DNA from: SIG440 sp045648175
GTDB lineage: Bacteria; Bacillota; Clostridia; Monoglobales; Monoglobaceae
Direction: 5' to 3'
Assembly (NCBI GenBank): GCA_045648175.1
Contig: JAZRNN010000036.1
Span: forward strand, 1 to 28,249
DNA: 28,249 nt
Shown one piece after another: positions 8,231 through 15,557 of this stretch. Position numbers and translations under genes: made by a program. Position 1 is the first letter of the stretch, and the number at the start of each line of letters is the position of its first letter. The notes under the pieces were generated by a model that made no database searches, was not told the DNA's origin, and was given only the letters and a program-made list of their open reading frames with translations.

Positions 8231-8929
8231 TTAGAGAAATGGTATTAAACTGATAATCCAGTTAAAACCTGTCAGAATAAGATTTGCCACATACGTGAAT
8301 ATGCCGTTGAAAATCGGTGTGTATATAAGAATTATCAATATGATAAAACTGTATCTTTCAAGCGGCAGAAGTTTAAAACGAATTTTTGCGGGCAAAAACA
8401 TTGTCAGCACAGTCCATCCGTCAAGGGGCGGAATGGGTAAAAGATGAAACACCGCAAGACCAGAATTGAGAGATATCATAGTTGACAGTAAAATTGTTAT
8501 CAATGTATAGGTTTTTACCGCAACTTCAGACCAAAGTGCTGCATTACCCGCAAACAACCCCATAATTCTCAAAATCAAAAGTGCAAAAAACACAATAACA
8601 AGATTTCCGGCGGACCCTGCCAATGATACTAAAATTGTTGCCTTTTTGTGCTTACCTTCTTTAAAATTTCTAGGATTAATTGGTAAAGGTTTTGCCCAGC
8701 CAAAGCCAAACAAAAACATACATATTGCACCAATAGGGTCAATGTGACTTGACGGGCTGAGGTTAAGCCTGCCCATATTTTTTGCTGTATCATCACCCAT
8801 TTTATAAGCTACATAGCAACGGCAAAATGATTGTATAGAAATTGCAAAGAAAACACATAACGCGGTAATTAAAAGCTCAATAATACCCATCGTACCGTTT
8901 CCGAACCAGCGCTGAATTCTGCTGAACAT
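8231..8929 (-). CDS. site-2 protease (M50) family membrane protein lacking the catalytic HExxH
   Basis: This 232-residue multi-pass membrane protein clearly belongs to the M50 branch that often precedes scpA in Firmicutes: it has YVAYKMGDDTAKNMGRLNLSP then HIDPIG, FGFGWAKPLPINPRNFK, VSLAGSAGN and LLPIPPLDGW. Active members are zinc proteases that cut within the membrane and need HExxH plus an Asp. Here the HExxH position (33-37) reads QSFCR (codons CAA TCA TTT TGC CGT), so both His ligands and the Glu are gone. The Asp (D170) is kept, and the usual Asn before LxPxPPLDG is His162. The frame is otherwise intact, so it is probably a pseudoprotease with a binding or scaffold role rather than a decayed gene. 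Confidence 0.88.
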   Translation of the reverse strand: MFSRIQRWFGNGTMGIIELLITALCVFFAISIQSFCRCYVAYKMGDDTAKNMGRLNLSPSSHIDPIGAICMFLFGFGWAKPLPINPRNFKEGKHKKATILVSLAGSAGNLVIVFFALLILRIMGLFAGNAALWSEVAVKTYTLITILLSTMISLNSGLAVFHLLPIPPLDGWTVLTMFLPAKIRFKLLPLERYSFIILIILIYTPIFNGIFTYVANLILTGFNWIISLIPFL

Positions 8930-8965
8930 AAAACGTCGCTCCTTTAAGTCATGTATAGTGTTTAT

Positions 8966-8994
8966 ATTTTATCATAACCTTTATATTTTGTCAA
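8966..8994 (-). promoter_or_regulatory. strong promoter of the site-2-protease-like/scpAB gene run
   Basis: On the minus strand TTGACA (8989-8994) and TAAAAT (8966-8971) are 17 bp apart. They are followed after about 30 bp by an AAAGGAG ribosome binding site and the ATG at 8929. It probably drives at least the site-2-protease-like gene, scpA, scpB and ytfI. Confidence 0.85.
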
Positions 8995-9001
8995 TAAAAC
9001 A

Positions 9002-9044
9002 ACAAAGTGTGCTTGTAATATCTAAAACTACAAGCACACTTTGT
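9002..9044 (-). terminator. terminator after the DUF4430 lipoprotein gene
   Basis: A perfect 16-bp stem (9002-9017 with 9029-9044) has an 11-nt loop and is followed on the minus strand by TTGTTTTATT. It lies 15 bp beyond the lipoprotein stop and ends the B12-controlled operon, just upstream of the next promoter. Confidence 0.85.
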
Positions 9045-9059
9045 GACAGTTGATATGAT

Positions 9060-9737
9060 TTAACCAATGTCCTTGCCTAAATTACAAGTGTATATCCACT
9101 CCACTATATCACCCGGATTAACTACATATTGCGAGCATCCTACGCCCAATGTTTCTCCGTTTACTGTGTATGTCCATCCCGAAAGTTCTCCGCAATCAAA
9201 TTCATACAGATTGTTTATTCCTTTTATATACATAGATTTATATAAAGGCGTTTCAGTAAAATCCATGTGTATTTTATTTTGTTGCATTTCTCTTAGTAAC
9301 ACATCAAATACAGTTTCACCTGTGTTAAATTTAACTATTTGTTCAGCAAATATTACGCCATCTTCAGGTACACAATTTTGTTTTTCTTTTTTGAGTTTAT
9401 TCATATTTGAAAGAATAATTTTGCATTGAACAGAAAGCGTACAGATGTTTTGCACAGTTTCAGGCTTATCTAATTCCACTTTTTTATCTTCTTTGATTGC
9501 GTGTTCTGCAGTGTTTTTGGATTTTTCTTGTTTTTTGGGTTCTTGTTGTACATCTATTGATGGTTCAACGTACATCTCAACAGATGTAACTTCGTTTTCT
9601 TTTACTGATAAGTCTACATCCATTTCTTTGGTAATTATTAAATCAGACGTATCACTTTCAATGTTTTGACAACCTGATGTGCAAAAGATGCAAAATATTG
9701 CAATCAATATAAGAATTGTTGTTAGTTTATTTTTCAT
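9060..9737 (-). CDS. DUF4430 (transcobalamin-like C-terminal domain) lipoprotein, putative B12-binding
   Basis: The protein has an N-terminal hydrophobic signal with a lipobox-like TSGC, so it is probably lipid-anchored outside the membrane. A long Glu/Lys-rich linker follows, then a C-terminal DUF4430 domain. The signature is seen in TGETVFDVLLREM, then LSGWTYTVNGETLGVGCSQY and VNPGDIVEWIYTCNLGKD at the end. DUF4430 is related to the C-terminal beta domain of transcobalamin and intrinsic factor. I chose the ATG at 9735-9737 (MKNKLTT); the frame is open to 9752. Either start overlaps or abuts the end of the upstream gene (stop 9727-9729), so translation is probably coupled. Binding of a corrinoid is inferred from the family and from the B12 riboswitch ahead of the operon. 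Confidence 0.82.
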   Translation of the reverse strand: MKNKLTTILILIAIFCIFCTSGCQNIESDTSDLIITKEMDVDLSVKENEVTSVEMYVEPSIDVQQEPKKQEKSKNTAEHAIKEDKKVELDKPETVQNICTLSVQCKIILSNMNKLKKEKQNCVPEDGVIFAEQIVKFNTGETVFDVLLREMQQNKIHMDFTETPLYKSMYIKGINNLYEFDCGELSGWTYTVNGETLGVGCSQYVVNPGDIVEWIYTCNLGKDIG

Positions 9738-12588
9738 ATTTATCAAGCACATTAATAAGATTTACGATTATTTTTGCTGTTTCACCACGTGTTGTATTAT
9801 CTATAGGTGCAAAAATGTTATCTTCCTTTCCTGAGATAATACCTAGGTTTTTAACTATTCGGACAGCTTGCTTTGCCCACTGAGATATAGCATTTTCATC
9901 AGCAAATTCTTCATTATCTTGCTCATCAAATAAAGTCTGTTTATATTCAAGATATCTTGCGATAAATACAACAGCCTGTTCACGGGTTATATTATCATCA
10001 GGTGAAAAATTTGTGTCAGATATGCCCATTGCGATACCGTTTTCAACCGCCCAGGCAATTGCACCATAATGCCAATCTTCTACCGCTACATCATCAAAGT
10101 TTATTGTATTTATGGTGGTATCACCACTAATTCTGTATAAAAGAGTTATAAATTCTGCCCTTGTAATGTTATTATCAGGTGCAAAAAGCGTTTCTGTTTT
10201 TCCTTTTATAATATTTTTCTCGGTAAGAGTGTTGATATAATTTTTAGCCCAGTGATTTTCAATATCATTAAACGGAATACTAATAATGGTGGTTTCTTGT
10301 TCTTCTGCTTTTGTTGTTTCTTCGGGAATATATTTTATTTCATCTAAATTTTCTTCCTCAACCTCTTTATTTTTATCAGGAGCAGAACCTCCGTCACCTC
10401 CAACAGATACTGAAGGACTATTTAAATATCGTTCAAGCGCCATAAGATAGCCGGAATCATTTTTGTAATAAATTGTTCCGTCGCTATCGCAAATAGGACT
10501 GCATACGCAATACTGTGCCATATTTTCTGATGGAACATATAAATTATTTGCTGCAAAATCTACTATTGCTGCACCATCGTTATCTGTCTTATTTGTCTTG
10601 CGACAGGTAAGTACATATATTCCACCGGGGGGATAGTTATATGTTATATAAACATACATTAGCCCCTTTCCTTCGGTGTATGCTGATGTAAGTAAGGCAC
10701 TTGACTGAACATAACCAGGAACTTCACATTCTCCCACAACTTTCAATGGACTAACTGCAACATCAATAATTTTATATTTATTTTCACCATTTTCTGATAC
10801 TCCGATATACGCTAATCCATCAAGAACAAGAGGTGTAACTGTGCTTGATCCCCCCAGGTCAAGTTGTTCAAATGTCGCATAATCAAATGTACCATCCTCG
10901 TTAATTTTCACTTTGCACAATGTTCCGCCTTTTGTTGTGAAATAGATCCTATCTGTATCACCATCATAAGCAATACTTGAACGTATATCACCTGCTAATC
11001 CATCAATCATATCAATAATATTGCCGGTATCAGGATTTACACTGTACAATACTGAAGTGCCTGTTTCACTCTCTGAAACACCGTCATCACTTCCAAAAAT
11101 AACATAATTTTCGGTTGCATATGCACCTGCCCAATAAAAGCCTCCTTTATGTACAATCTTCCACAAACATTCTTTTTCTTCAGTTTTTTGATTTGTGTCG
11201 GTGTCTTCAACAGATATGCAAAAATATGTTCCGTCAGCTGTTTCTTCAATAAATGTTCCGCAGTAAACCTTGCCGTTTTTATATGTTATAGGATTAATTG
11301 TCTGGCCCCCAACAGATTCACTTACCCATACACTTTCAAGCGTATCTGCACGAAGTGCCTGAATTCTTCCGTTGCCCAAGGGAACAAAAAACATTCCTCC
11401 GCCATAAGTGATTGAAGTGGTACCATACCCGATATTTCCAACAAGCGTCTCACTTTCGGTAATGATGGTGCCGTCATTAGTACTTACACATATTATCTTA
11501 TCATTTTTTGCAAAGTAGATATTTCCATTTACAATTATTGGCGGAGTTGTTGCATCCATCCAGCTATCGGTAAAAGGTTCTGCCCATTTGAGTCTCACCT
11601 GATTGTTTCTTTTAGGTGTTTTCCAATCTCCGACAGCCATATTATTTTCATTTCCGCGAAATGATGTCCACTCTCCTGTATAATCAGGTAAAGACGTGGG
11701 CTCGATTACTGTAACTTTACAAACAGCAGGAGCAATTGTTGATGATTCCATCCCAACATTTATGTCAACGGCAGAAACATAAAACACACCTGGGGTGTCA
11801 AATCTTACATTGAATATTCCATCTTCATTTGTTTCAAAAATATATTCTGACGTATCATCATTGACCCAGTCAATTTGTGAACTTTTTACAATAAATATCT
11901 TGTCACTTCCAAGGTTTATCTGTTCGTTTCCTCCGTAAAATATAGGGTCTCCCTTAACGTCAAATTTAACTGTTCCGCCTGAATATGATTCAATTTCCTT
12001 GTCGGAAAAAGCTGCAACAGTGCCACTGTATGCCCAGTCATATGTCGAAAACATACATATTTCTATATTCATATCATCTTCCAACAAGATATAGTCACAA
12101 GATGCACCCCATCCTGCACTCATCTCAGGCATTTTATTATCTATTAAATATGTAAAACTTGAATTATGTGCCCAAAATTTTTCAGCATAAGCACTTGTAG
12201 CAACACCTGTAAACTTTAAAATGTCACTATGATTATTGCTATTATATTTTCCAGAGATATAATAATCTTCTATTGATTTAATAAATAAATGCATAAGAGT
12301 TGGCTTTTCTACAATTGTTGTATTAATATATGCACCGCCATTTTCAAAGGTATCTGCCTCATATCTGTAATATGCATCCAATCCATAGTTTGCTAAATCA
12401 AAATACGAAATTTCAACTGGAATATTGACCATTTTTTCATTTGTAACAGGTGATGTAACAAACTCTCCATTTTCACTTATTGAAAGATATACCGTAATTG
12501 TTTCTACAGTATTTTCGGTTGCCTGAACTGATTGAAGCAACCCAAGAATCATAATAATTGTAAGAAATAAACTTAATACTTTTTTCAT
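9727..12588 (-). CDS. secreted SLH-anchored PQQ-type beta-propeller protein with DUF4430-like N-terminus
   Basis: Layout of this 953-residue protein: signal peptide (1-24); an N-terminal region (about 28-200) that resembles DUF4430, with ITVYLSISENGEF and FTYLIDNKMP then SAGWGASCDYILLEDD; a beta-sandwich-like linker; a PQQ/BamB-type beta-propeller (about 305-735) with repeated strands such as TPPIIVNGNIYFAKNDKIIC and GKVYCGTF; an acidic linker; and three SLH domains (about 770-953), each ending in a variant of FxPDxxITRxE. SLH domains bind secondary wall polymers, so it should sit on the cell surface. It is preceded by a cobalamin riboswitch and followed by an overlapping DUF4430 lipoprotein gene. 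I infer surface capture of B12 or other corrinoids. The propeller ligand is not shown by sequence. Confidence 0.85.
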   Translation of the reverse strand: MKKVLSLFLTIIMILGLLQSVQATENTVETITVYLSISENGEFVTSPVTNEKMVNIPVEISYFDLANYGLDAYYRYEADTFENGGAYINTTIVEKPTLMHLFIKSIEDYYISGKYNSNNHSDILKFTGVATSAYAEKFWAHNSSFTYLIDNKMPEMSAGWGASCDYILLEDDMNIEICMFSTYDWAYSGTVAAFSDKEIESYSGGTVKFDVKGDPIFYGGNEQINLGSDKIFIVKSSQIDWVNDDTSEYIFETNEDGIFNVRFDTPGVFYVSAVDINVGMESSTIAPAVCKVTVIEPTSLPDYTGEWTSFRGNENNMAVGDWKTPKRNNQVRLKWAEPFTDSWMDATTPPIIVNGNIYFAKNDKIICVSTNDGTIITESETLVGNIGYGTTSITYGGGMFFVPLGNGRIQALRADTLESVWVSESVGGQTINPITYKNGKVYCGTFIEETADGTYFCISVEDTDTNQKTEEKECLWKIVHKGGFYWAGAYATENYVIFGSDDGVSESETGTSVLYSVNPDTGNIIDMIDGLAGDIRSSIAYDGDTDRIYFTTKGGTLCKVKINEDGTFDYATFEQLDLGGSSTVTPLVLDGLAYIGVSENGENKYKIIDVAVSPLKVVGECEVPGYVQSSALLTSAYTEGKGLMYVYITYNYPPGGIYVLTCRKTNKTDNDGAAIVDFAANNLYVPSENMAQYCVCSPICDSDGTIYYKNDSGYLMALERYLNSPSVSVGGDGGSAPDKNKEVEEENLDEIKYIPEETTKAEEQETTIISIPFNDIENHWAKNYINTLTEKNIIKGKTETLFAPDNNITRAEFITLLYRISGDTTINTINFDDVAVEDWHYGAIAWAVENGIAMGISDTNFSPDDNITREQAVVFIARYLEYKQTLFDEQDNEEFADENAISQWAKQAVRIVKNLGIISGKEDNIFAPIDNTTRGETAKIIVNLINVLDKYEK

Positions 12589-12683
12589 AATACCTTTCCT
12601 TTCGCATGTTTTTTATTTTATCGTAAAATTTTCACTTATCACTTCCTTGTATAATATTAAAAAAGAATTTACGGTAATAAAAA

Positions 12684-12715
12684 GGCTGTAACACTTAAAT
12701 TTAAGTGTTACAGCC
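12684..12715 (-). terminator. terminator hairpin of the cobalamin riboswitch expression platform
   Basis: A perfect 32-bp palindrome (GGCTGTAACACTTAAA and its complement) is followed on the minus strand by TTTTTATT. It lies between the riboswitch aptamer and the SLH-propeller gene (95 bp ahead of its start). It should stop transcription when B12 is bound. An alternative hairpin, AAGGAA/TTCCTT, lies just upstream at about 12737-12761 and could take part in switching. Confidence 0.85.
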
Positions 12716-12800
12716 GAATTTCTGTAATCAAATAAAAGGAACAGGGCAAAATGATTCCTTAAATTTTAAATACACACTATGTACCGTAGCAGTATTTATT

Positions 12801-12993
12801 GATTCAAGTATGTCTCCCGGCTTGCATATCAACATATTCTGTCTCTGCCTTTCCAAAAAAATCAGTGGCTGCAATTGCTTACAACGAAACAGATACTCCT
12901 TGCTCACGGTGGCGGCACCGTTCGTGAATTTCACACGATTCCATCTTAGCCTGAAATCCAAATTGTTCAGAAATCAGGAGCTTGAAACAATTC
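12801..12993 (-). promoter_or_regulatory. cobalamin (B12) riboswitch
   Basis: On the minus strand this leader carries the conserved core of the cobalamin aptamer in order. First comes GGAATCGTGTGAAATTCACG followed by ACGGTGCCGCCACCGTGA (about 12904-12942). The B12 box GCAGCCACTG has its core at 12863-12869. Then comes AAGCCGGGAGACATACTTGA, ending at about 12803. TTCAAG near the 5' end can pair with CTTGAA at the 3' end to close the structure. It starts about 10 nt after a strong promoter and is followed by a terminator hairpin at 12684-12715. In this family ligand binding turns the downstream gene off. It controls the SLH-propeller and DUF4430 genes. Confidence 0.93.
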
Positions 12994-13009
12994 ATTATTC
13001 TTTTTTTAC

Positions 13010-13038
13010 ATTATAGTACAGCAAAAATAAATTTTCAA
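13010..13038 (-). promoter_or_regulatory. promoter of the B12 riboswitch operon
   Basis: On the minus strand TTGAAA (13033-13038) and TATAAT (13010-13015) are 17 bp apart. Transcription should begin near 13003, about 10 nt before the riboswitch aptamer. Confidence 0.85.
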
Positions 13039-13067
13039 GATAATTTGAAAAATTTTTAAAAAAACCC

Positions 13068-13096
13068 TTGCATTATAAATAAGAATATGATATAAT
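13068..13096 (+). promoter_or_regulatory. promoter of tRNA-Leu(CAA)
   Basis: TTGCAT (13068-13073) and TATAAT (13091-13096) are 17 bp apart, 19 bp ahead of the tRNA. It is divergent from the riboswitch promoter about 30 bp away. Confidence 0.88.
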
Positions 13097-13115
13097 ATCA
13101 TCTGCATTGAAAAAT

Positions 13116-13202
13116 GCCGGTGTGGTGGAATTGGCAGACGCGCTGGACTCAAAATCCTGTGGTAGCGATACCGTATCGGTTCGACCCCGATCACCGGCAC
13201 CA
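13116..13202 (+). tRNA. tRNA-Leu (anticodon CAA)
   Basis: This is a class II tRNA. Acceptor stem GCCGGTG pairs with CACCGGC, then ACCA is encoded. The anticodon loop CTCAAAA carries CAA, reading UUG. The long variable arm and the T-loop TTCGACCC are present. Its own promoter and terminator flank it. Confidence 0.97.
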
Positions 13203-13239
13203 AAAACAAAGAGCACTCGTATGAGTGCTCTTTGTTTTT
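13203..13239 (+). terminator. terminator of tRNA-Leu(CAA)
   Basis: The stem AAACAAAGAGCACTC/GAGTGCTCTTTGTTT has a GTAT loop and ends in a T run directly after the tRNA. Its near-symmetry means it could also serve the convergent alpha-galactosidase gene. Confidence 0.88.
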
Positions 13240-13326
13240 GGTCTCTTCACTTTTCGCTTTTTTTATTCACTATTCTCTAAAAAGAAAAATCCTGCCTTGC
13301 GACAGAATTTTTCTTGTATGTAATTT

Positions 13327-14646
13327 TTATTTGTACATTGACATATAATCGCCGTGAGCATCGATAAGCTCATCAACCATCTTTTTGATTGTATCAACGT
13401 CAAGTTCGCTTGATGTATGAGGGTCAAGCATTGCAGCGTGATAGATATGTTCCTTCTTCTTTGTTCTTGCAGCTTCAATTGTATTCAAATGAACATTGAT
13501 GCAGTTCATATTCATAGCAGCAAGCTGAGGCGGAAGAGTACCAACATATGTAGGATGAATACCGTGACCGTCTGAGAAACAAGGAATTTCAACGCAGGCT
13601 TCCTCAGGGAAGTTAGAAATCAGATGTCCCTTGTTAAGAACATTTCCGCCGAACCCATAAGGAATATTTTCAACAATACTCTGCATAATCCATGATGCAT
13701 ATTCGGTGCTGCGTTCCTGTTCTTTTATGCCCTTTTCAAGCATTTCAGCATATTCTTTTTTCCATTCTTCAATCTGACCAACACAACGACTTGGATATTC
13801 ATCAAGAGGAATCTTATATTTATCAATAAGTTCAGGATATTTACTCTTTATATACATATTACTGTATTCTGCATTATGCTCGCTTGACTCAGTGCAGTAA
13901 TATCCAAAGTTTCTAACATAATCAAGACGAACTTTATCAACTGCATCCTCACTTGCAAGATATTCATCAAGTTGAGCTTTGATTATAGGATAAAGGTCAA
14001 CTCCATCTTTATCCTTGATTTCAAGCAACCAACCCATGTGGTTAATTCCGGCAACAAGCTCTTTTCTTCCCTCAAGTCTATCCTCCATATTGAATCTCTT
14101 TAAAAGAGATCTTGAACAAACCTGAACACTATGGCAAAGACCGATTGTGTTAACACCTGTATATCTTTGCATATAACCTGTCAGCATGGACATAGGATTA
14201 ACATAGTTAAAGAATAATGCATCAGGACAAACCTCTTCCATATCTCTTGCAAAATCTTCAAGAACAGGAATTGTACGAAGAGCACGCATAATACCGCCGA
14301 TACCCAAGGTGTCACCGATAGTCTGTCTCAGACCGTATTTTTTGGGTATTTCAAAGTCAGTAACGGTGCAAGGTTCATAACCGCCAACCTGAATTGCGTT
14401 TACTACGAAGTTTGCACCGCGAAGAGCCTCTTTTCTTTGTTCAACACCAACGTAGCATTCAATTTTACCGTAACCGCCTTTTGCAGCACGAATAGCCTCA
14501 AGAATTGTTCTGCTTTCCTCAAGGCGTGTAGCATCAATATCGTACAATGCAAAAACGCTGTCTCTGAGAGATTCAACAAAAAAACAGTCACCAATTACCT
14601 TACGTGCAAAAACAGTACTGCCTGCACCCATAAATGTAATTTTCAT
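13327..14646 (-). CDS. melA: GH4 family alpha-galactosidase (MelA-like)
   Basis: This 439-residue cytoplasmic glycosidase belongs to family GH4, which cleaves alpha-glycosides through an NAD+-dependent redox mechanism and needs a divalent metal such as Mn2+. The Rossmann motif is GAGSTVFARKVIGD (7-20). The stretch GGYEPCTVTDFEIPKKYGL then QTIGDTLGIGGIMRALRTIP closely follows E. coli MelA. The metal site is NYVNPMSM (147-154), C171-H172 in GLCHSVQ and H203 in GINHMGW. A strong AAGGAGGT ribosome binding site precedes the ATG. It is divergent from an AraC-type activator, its likely regulator. Alpha-galactosidase is the best call; another alpha-hexosidase specificity is possible. Confidence 0.92.
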   Translation of the reverse strand: MKITFMGAGSTVFARKVIGDCFFVESLRDSVFALYDIDATRLEESRTILEAIRAAKGGYGKIECYVGVEQRKEALRGANFVVNAIQVGGYEPCTVTDFEIPKKYGLRQTIGDTLGIGGIMRALRTIPVLEDFARDMEEVCPDALFFNYVNPMSMLTGYMQRYTGVNTIGLCHSVQVCSRSLLKRFNMEDRLEGRKELVAGINHMGWLLEIKDKDGVDLYPIIKAQLDEYLASEDAVDKVRLDYVRNFGYYCTESSEHNAEYSNMYIKSKYPELIDKYKIPLDEYPSRCVGQIEEWKKEYAEMLEKGIKEQERSTEYASWIMQSIVENIPYGFGGNVLNKGHLISNFPEEACVEIPCFSDGHGIHPTYVGTLPPQLAAMNMNCINVHLNTIEAARTKKKEHIYHAAMLDPHTSSELDVDTIKKMVDELIDAHGDYMSMYK

Positions 14647-14689
14647 AAAAATACCTCCTTATCCTTATGGATTATAAATTAATTATAGC

Positions 14690-14719
14690 TTGACATAGCT
14701 AAGATTAAAATGGTATAAT
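14690..14719 (+). promoter_or_regulatory. promoter of the AraC regulator in the divergent melA/araC spacer
   Basis: TTGACA (14690-14695) and TATAAT (14714-14719) are 18 bp apart on the plus strand. The 84-123 bp spacer also contains minus-strand TATAAT-like sequences ahead of melA. The two promoters therefore overlap or abut, which would allow shared control. Confidence 0.8.
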
Positions 14720-14769
14720 GTTTTAAAAATTTGTCATTTTGTTCTTTTTTGAGAGGATGTTTATGTCTT

Positions 14770-15543
14770 ATGAACAATGTTATTGTCACAGATTATAAAT
14801 ATAACGAAATTAATCCAATGCATTTTGGCTTTGATGATTGCGAAGAGTCCCACGCATATGGACCTGCAGTGCGTACACATTGGCTTATTCACTATGTTGT
14901 ATCGGGGTATGGATACTATAAAATTGGAGATAGGGAATATAATCTTGGTCCCGGCGAAATGTTCGTTATTCCGCCCTATGTCGAAACCTTTTATCAGGCA
15001 GACAGTAAAAAACCCTGGAGTTATATTTGGATTGGCTTTACCGCAGGCAAAAAATTACCCGTTGAGCTTGAAGACACCATATACTGCCCCGAGGCTCTTG
15101 GTATTTTTAATAAAATGAAGAATTGTGCAAAAAAGACAAACGGCAGAAGTGCTTTTCTTTGTGCTCGTCTTTGGGAATTGTTTGATATTCTTCTTGAACG
15201 TGAGGACGAGCATATTGACTATATAGGGCAGGCTTTGGATTGTATACATTCGGAATATATGACAGCCCTTACTGTAGATGATATTGCTGGCAGACTTAAT
15301 CTTGCACGCTGTTATTTTTCAACTCTGTTCAAAAAAACGGTTGGTATCTCGCCAAAACAATATTTGCTCAATTACCGAATGACCATTGCTGCATCTTTGA
15401 TGACAGATATGAAAAAAAGCATTACCGTTGCGGCATCTTCGGTTGGTTATCCAGACATATACAGCTTTTCCAAAATGTTTAAACAACACTTTGGAATGTC
15501 ACCAAGTGAATACATTTCCAAACATAAAAAAGCTCCTCAATGA
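14770..15543 (+). CDS. AraC family transcriptional regulator
   Basis: About 257 residues. An N-terminal cupin-like sensor domain (WLIHYVVSGYGYYKIGDREY, then LGPGEMFVIPPYVETFYQAD) should bind a sugar. The C-terminal AraC/XylS DNA-binding domain has two helix-turn-helix units, LTVDDIAGRLNLARCYFSTLFKK then ISPKQYLLNYR, and ITVAASSVGYPDIYSFSKMFKQ then GMSPSEYI. I prefer the ATG at 14770; the frame is open to a TTG at 14731 that would add 13 unlikely residues. The nearest ribosome binding site, GAGAGG, is rather far (13 nt). Being divergent from melA, it probably activates that gene in response to an alpha-galactoside. Confidence 0.92.
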   Translation: MNNVIVTDYKYNEINPMHFGFDDCEESHAYGPAVRTHWLIHYVVSGYGYYKIGDREYNLGPGEMFVIPPYVETFYQADSKKPWSYIWIGFTAGKKLPVELEDTIYCPEALGIFNKMKNCAKKTNGRSAFLCARLWELFDILLEREDEHIDYIGQALDCIHSEYMTALTVDDIAGRLNLARCYFSTLFKKTVGISPKQYLLNYRMTIAASLMTDMKKSITVAASSVGYPDIYSFSKMFKQHFGMSPSEYISKHKKAPQ

Positions 15544-15552
15544 GGAGCTTTT
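15528..15552. terminator. bidirectional terminator between araC-type gene and ROK gene
   Basis: AAAAGCTCCTCA and TGAGGAGCTTTT form a near-perfect palindrome that includes the AraC stop codon. It has A and T runs on both sides, so it can serve both converging genes. Confidence 0.85.
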
Positions 15553-15557
15553 AATTT

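Noticed and set aside
12728..12961. A 77-codon minus-strand frame (TTG start) lying between a good promoter and a good terminator
   Set aside because: The stretch is the cobalamin riboswitch aptamer and its expression platform. The frame has no ribosome binding site and the conserved RNA motifs explain the sequence.
13006..13209. A 67-codon minus-strand frame
   Set aside because: It runs antisense through tRNA-Leu(CAA) and its promoter, with no protein features.
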